Source: CADBRN01 sp050944685
GTDB lineage: Bacteria; Bacillota; Clostridia; Lachnospirales; Lachnospiraceae
Reading direction: 5' to 3'
Length of the DNA stretch: 64,000 nt
Assembly (NCBI GenBank): GCA_050944685.1
Contig: JBMNRP010000002.1
Location: forward strand, 93,665-157,664
A program made the position numbers and the translations under genes. Shown in pieces: positions 61,756 through 64,000 of the stretch. The number at the start of each line of letters is the position of its first letter. The first letter of the stretch is position 1. Under the pieces are notes generated by a model, which worked only from the letters and a program-made list of their open reading frames with translations, made no database searches and was not told the origin of the DNA.

Positions 61756-62924
61756 GTTCCGAGCAGCTCCATTCCGATATCGTAGATATTTCCCCGGGTT
61801 CCGTCGTATAGCCACCGGGCCATTGAAGAGCGGCGTCTCCCCTTAAAGAAAAAGCGCTTGTGCCGGACCGCGGTGTGCACCGTGCCGCCCAGGTGAAAGC
61901 GGTGATTTTTCCAGTCGTAGAGAAACATGCCGAAGCGAGGGGTGATCGACTTGAGGGCGTCGATCATCTCCTGCATCCGCCGGAAAAATTTCTCCTGAAT
62001 TTCGGCGTCCGTCCGGTATTCCTTCCGCAGCATATCGTTGTAGTAGGCGCTGAGAAGGTAATCTCTCACCGAGCCTGCATACAGATACCGGATGCTTTCC
62101 CCGAATTTTTCATAGCAGTCCCTGAACCACTCAACGGTGAGATTTTCCCCGTGAATCGCGCTCCAGATCCGCTCCGGAGATCCCCAGACATCGCGTGCCG
62201 TCTCTCTCCATCGGCTGCTGGGAAGCAGACCGCTGTCGGAGAGCAGCGTCACATTGTGACAATCCGGAAAATAATCGGTGAGAATTTCCTCTGTCAGGGC
62301 CGGGACCGCGAACGCCCCCGCGGAATCCCCCGCAATCAGAAGGCAATCCGGACCCCGGAAAAATGACCTGCCGATATCCATGGCAAGCCGGAAATTCTTG
62401 TGCCCGTGGAAGTGCAGAATCTGGCTGCTGCCGTCCTCCCCTTTGTAGGGAAAGCTGCGGTTTCCGACGTGAAAATCGCCCGTCGCGTACGTGATGACGA
62501 GAATACTCCAGTCATTAAAAGGATTTCGCGGATTTCCGATCTCGGTAATGCCCGTGTTGATGTTCATGATCTGAGTAAACGGCCGGAGATTATTCCAGTA
62601 GTAATTCGGGAGTCCGGCGGCAATCTTCCCACCGGTCGCCGGTCTCGCCGCCGTGTATTCGTTCCAGGCGACTCCTCCGCCGGACAGAAAAACGCAGACC
62701 TTCTTTCTGTCCGCGGTTTTCAGATAGATATGATATTCCGATCCGTCCCCGGCCACCGCCTGCGGAACATGAATGCGATACCAGAACTGATCCTTCGGAC
62801 GGCCTTTCAGAAGCGGAGCCTCGAACCGGCGCGCAATGTCATGCCCGATCGCGTTCTCCACCGCGTTTCCCACCACATAGGAAATGGGTTCGTTTTTGGA
62901 ATGAGAGGCTTTTTTCTTCTCCAT
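61752..62924 (-). CDS. Pectinacetylesterase/Notum-family serine hydrolase
   Basis: A 390-residue alpha/beta hydrolase of the pectinacetylesterase family. The oxyanion region is VFLSGGGVAWNE, with an ITYATGDFHVG segment, and the nucleophile elbow is IAGDSAGAFAVPAL. No signal peptide is seen, so it acts in the cytoplasm, unlike plant pectinacetylesterases. It overlaps the dehydratase gene by four bases. The family removes acyl groups from carbohydrate or lipid esters; the target here is unknown. Confidence 0.8.
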   Translation of the reverse strand: MEKKKASHSKNEPISYVVGNAVENAIGHDIARRFEAPLLKGRPKDQFWYRIHVPQAVAGDGSEYHIYLKTADRKKVCVFLSGGGVAWNEYTAARPATGGKIAAGLPNYYWNNLRPFTQIMNINTGITEIGNPRNPFNDWSILVITYATGDFHVGNRSFPYKGEDGSSQILHFHGHKNFRLAMDIGRSFFRGPDCLLIAGDSAGAFAVPALTEEILTDYFPDCHNVTLLSDSGLLPSSRWRETARDVWGSPERIWSAIHGENLTVEWFRDCYEKFGESIRYLYAGSVRDYLLSAYYNDMLRKEYRTDAEIQEKFFRRMQEMIDALKSITPRFGMFLYDWKNHRFHLGGTVHTAVRHKRFFFKGRRRSSMARWLYDGTRGNIYDIGMELLGT

Positions 62925-62967
62925 CTGTCCTCACTTATCTTATATATAAAACCTTTGAAAATGGGTG

Positions 62968-63636
62968 TCAGACATGAAATACCCGGCCCGCTGCGCTCCG
63001 GACAATCCGGTGGTAGAAAATCAGTGCGCCCAGCGCCATAATCACCATGATCGTGATGCATATCACGGCAGGCCAGATAAACTTATTCCATCCGATGCGG
63101 ATAAACACGATCTGCAGAAGCGAGAGGGCCATGTCCACCGCCAGATACACGACATATTCGACCAGAAGTCTTTTCTGAATCACTTTTCCGATAATAATCG
63201 TAATAACAGACAGCCCGAGAAAACAGGACGGAATCATCCACTCGACCGCCCAGCCCGGGTGCCCGGTCATCCGGTCAATGACAACTCCGATAATCATGCC
63301 GACATATGTCTGAACCGTCACCAGCTGAATCACGTTGTTGCGCAGGTAAAACGCCAGGACCAGGTCAACCCAGCCGACCGGCGCACCAATCATGACAAAT
63401 GTCACCCACGGCAGATATCCCGGAAGCATGATCTGAAGCATGGTCATCACGACTTCCAGAGCCAGAAAGCAGAAAAGCGAGACGCGGACGATTCCCATTT
63501 TCGTCACCTTCTTCGCTTTCAGCACCGGGTATCCCGCTGTTTCCGGCTCCGCCGTGCCTGAAAGGCGTCCCCCGCATAAGGGACAGCACCGCTTGTTCCC
63601 CCGGATTGTCACCTTGCATTTCTCACAGTACTGCAT
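62968..63636 (-). CDS. DUF6320-type membrane protein with N-terminal zinc ribbon
   Basis: A 222-residue protein. It begins with a zinc-ribbon (CEKC then CCPLC, residues 4-22), then about six hydrophobic helices. This layout matches proteins labelled DUF6320 in Lachnospiraceae. Function is unknown. It lies 43 bp before the hydrolase gene and 71 bp behind the condensation-domain-like gene on the same strand. Confidence 0.7.
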   Translation of the reverse strand: MQYCEKCKVTIRGNKRCCPLCGGRLSGTAEPETAGYPVLKAKKVTKMGIVRVSLFCFLALEVVMTMLQIMLPGYLPWVTFVMIGAPVGWVDLVLAFYLRNNVIQLVTVQTYVGMIIGVVIDRMTGHPGWAVEWMIPSCFLGLSVITIIIGKVIQKRLLVEYVVYLAVDMALSLLQIVFIRIGWNKFIWPAVICITIMVIMALGALIFYHRIVRSAAGRVFHV

Positions 63637-63707
63637 ATCTCTCCCCTGAGCTCACAGCAGGAATCACCGGCGGAAAATTCCGTGTTTCTCACGCTCCGTG
63701 AGCATTC

Positions 63708-64000
63708 TCATTGATCAAAATCATTGGTAGACAGCTCGACATCCAGCCCGAGCTCCGACAGTCTTCTCATGAAATTCATCACGGAAACCGGCTGCAGATA
63801 GGCTGACGTAAATCCAAACACCAGACGGTCCCGGAAGGAGCTGACACACATCTGCACCGTCTGGGTCGACATGAAGCTGCTGAACCGGTCTATATAAGGG
63901 ATGAATTCCTCCGGCATGGTGACGCGTCCCACATTGGAAACCGAGGTAGTCACCTCTTTTTTCCGTAAATAATTTATTCCTGAAATTCCCACATCCTTCA
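63708..64000 (-). CDS. C-terminal end of a condensation-domain / alcohol acetyltransferase-like protein (partial)
   Basis: The last 96 codons of a gene entering from the right edge; the frame is open to base 64000. SVSNVGRVTMPEEF followed by SSFRDRLVFGFTSAYLQP resembles the end of NRPS condensation-type acyltransferases, which close with a similar strand and a final helix. The catalytic HHxxxDG would lie outside the window. It probably forms one unit with the DUF6320 and hydrolase genes. Confidence 0.55.
   Translation of the reverse strand, partial: KDVGISGINYLRKKEVTTSVSNVGRVTMPEEFIPYIDRFSSFMSTQTVQMCVSSFRDRLVFGFTSAYLQPVSVMNFMRRLSELGLDVELSTNDFDQ

Overview
The window looks like part of the chromosome of an anaerobic Clostridia-type Firmicute, most likely a Lachnospiraceae relative. 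I infer this from AGGAGG-type ribosome binding sites on nearly every gene, several TTG/GTG starts backed by such sites, an archerase-type 2-hydroxyacyl-CoA dehydratase system, a DUF6320 protein, pyruvate phosphate dikinase, split transketolases, and gene content dominated by sugar and polyol catabolism. No phage or insertion sequence is visible. The only intact mobile element is a group II intron.

Region 1 (1-16.8 kb, all minus strand) is a large cyclitol-catabolic locus. Read in its direction of transcription it begins with a CUT2 sugar ABC transporter (lipoprotein, ATPase, permease). Next come a zinc dehydrogenase, two tandem divergent type I 3-dehydroquinase-like proteins, a second zinc dehydrogenase and a Gfo/Idh/MocA dehydrogenase. 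A promoter and terminator-like leader hairpin precede a UPF0303 protein and iolD-iolB-iolE, followed by iolG, a terminator, and finally iolM and iolN (cut by the left edge). The locus therefore carries the classical ring-opening genes (iolG/E/D/B) and the alternative diketo-inositol route (iolM/iolN). It is bounded by a divergent AraC regulator.

Region 2 (17-27.5 kb) holds a sugar isomerase/epimerase, a split transketolase, malic enzyme, a LarA-family racemase, and an archaeal-style pair: a divergent phosphoglycerate kinase and a type II glyceraldehyde-3-phosphate dehydrogenase. The last two are divergent from a DeoR regulator whose promoter region carries three copies of one short repeat. 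Ordinary gap-pgk-tpiA are also present at 49-52.6 kb, so lower glycolysis is encoded twice. Between them (27.5-32.6 kb) are an RlmI-type methyltransferase, pyruvate phosphate dikinase and a Cof-type HAD phosphatase.

Region 3 (32.9-46.8 kb) is a second catabolic locus, probably for a short polyol. One minus-strand unit encodes a GldA-like dehydrogenase, an RpiB-family isomerase with altered active-site residues, an iron alcohol dehydrogenase, a DeoC-type aldolase and an FGGY kinase. A second minus-strand unit encodes a transaldolase-like protein, a second split transketolase, a class II aldolase and an aquaglyceroporin. A LysR and a GntR/UTRA regulator lie between them. Both units start next to near-identical dyads with a GTATATAC core, suggesting one GntR regulon. 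A tetritol pathway entering at erythrose 4-phosphate fits, but is inference.

Region 4 (46.9-49.2 kb) has a tRNA-Met-like fragment, an intact tRNA-Val(CAC) with promoter and terminator, and a 1.9-kb group II intron inserted directly behind the tpiA terminator. Region 5 (49.2-57.7 kb) is housekeeping: tpiA, pgk, gap, a PHP phosphatase, mnmA, iscS, an Rrf2/IscR regulator with a clear promoter-operator, and a XerD-like recombinase. Region 6 (57.9-64 kb) has an acidic-tailed membrane protein, an archerase system (one component fused to its activator), a pectinacetylesterase-type hydrolase, a DUF6320 membrane protein and the end of a condensation-domain-like protein running off the right edge.
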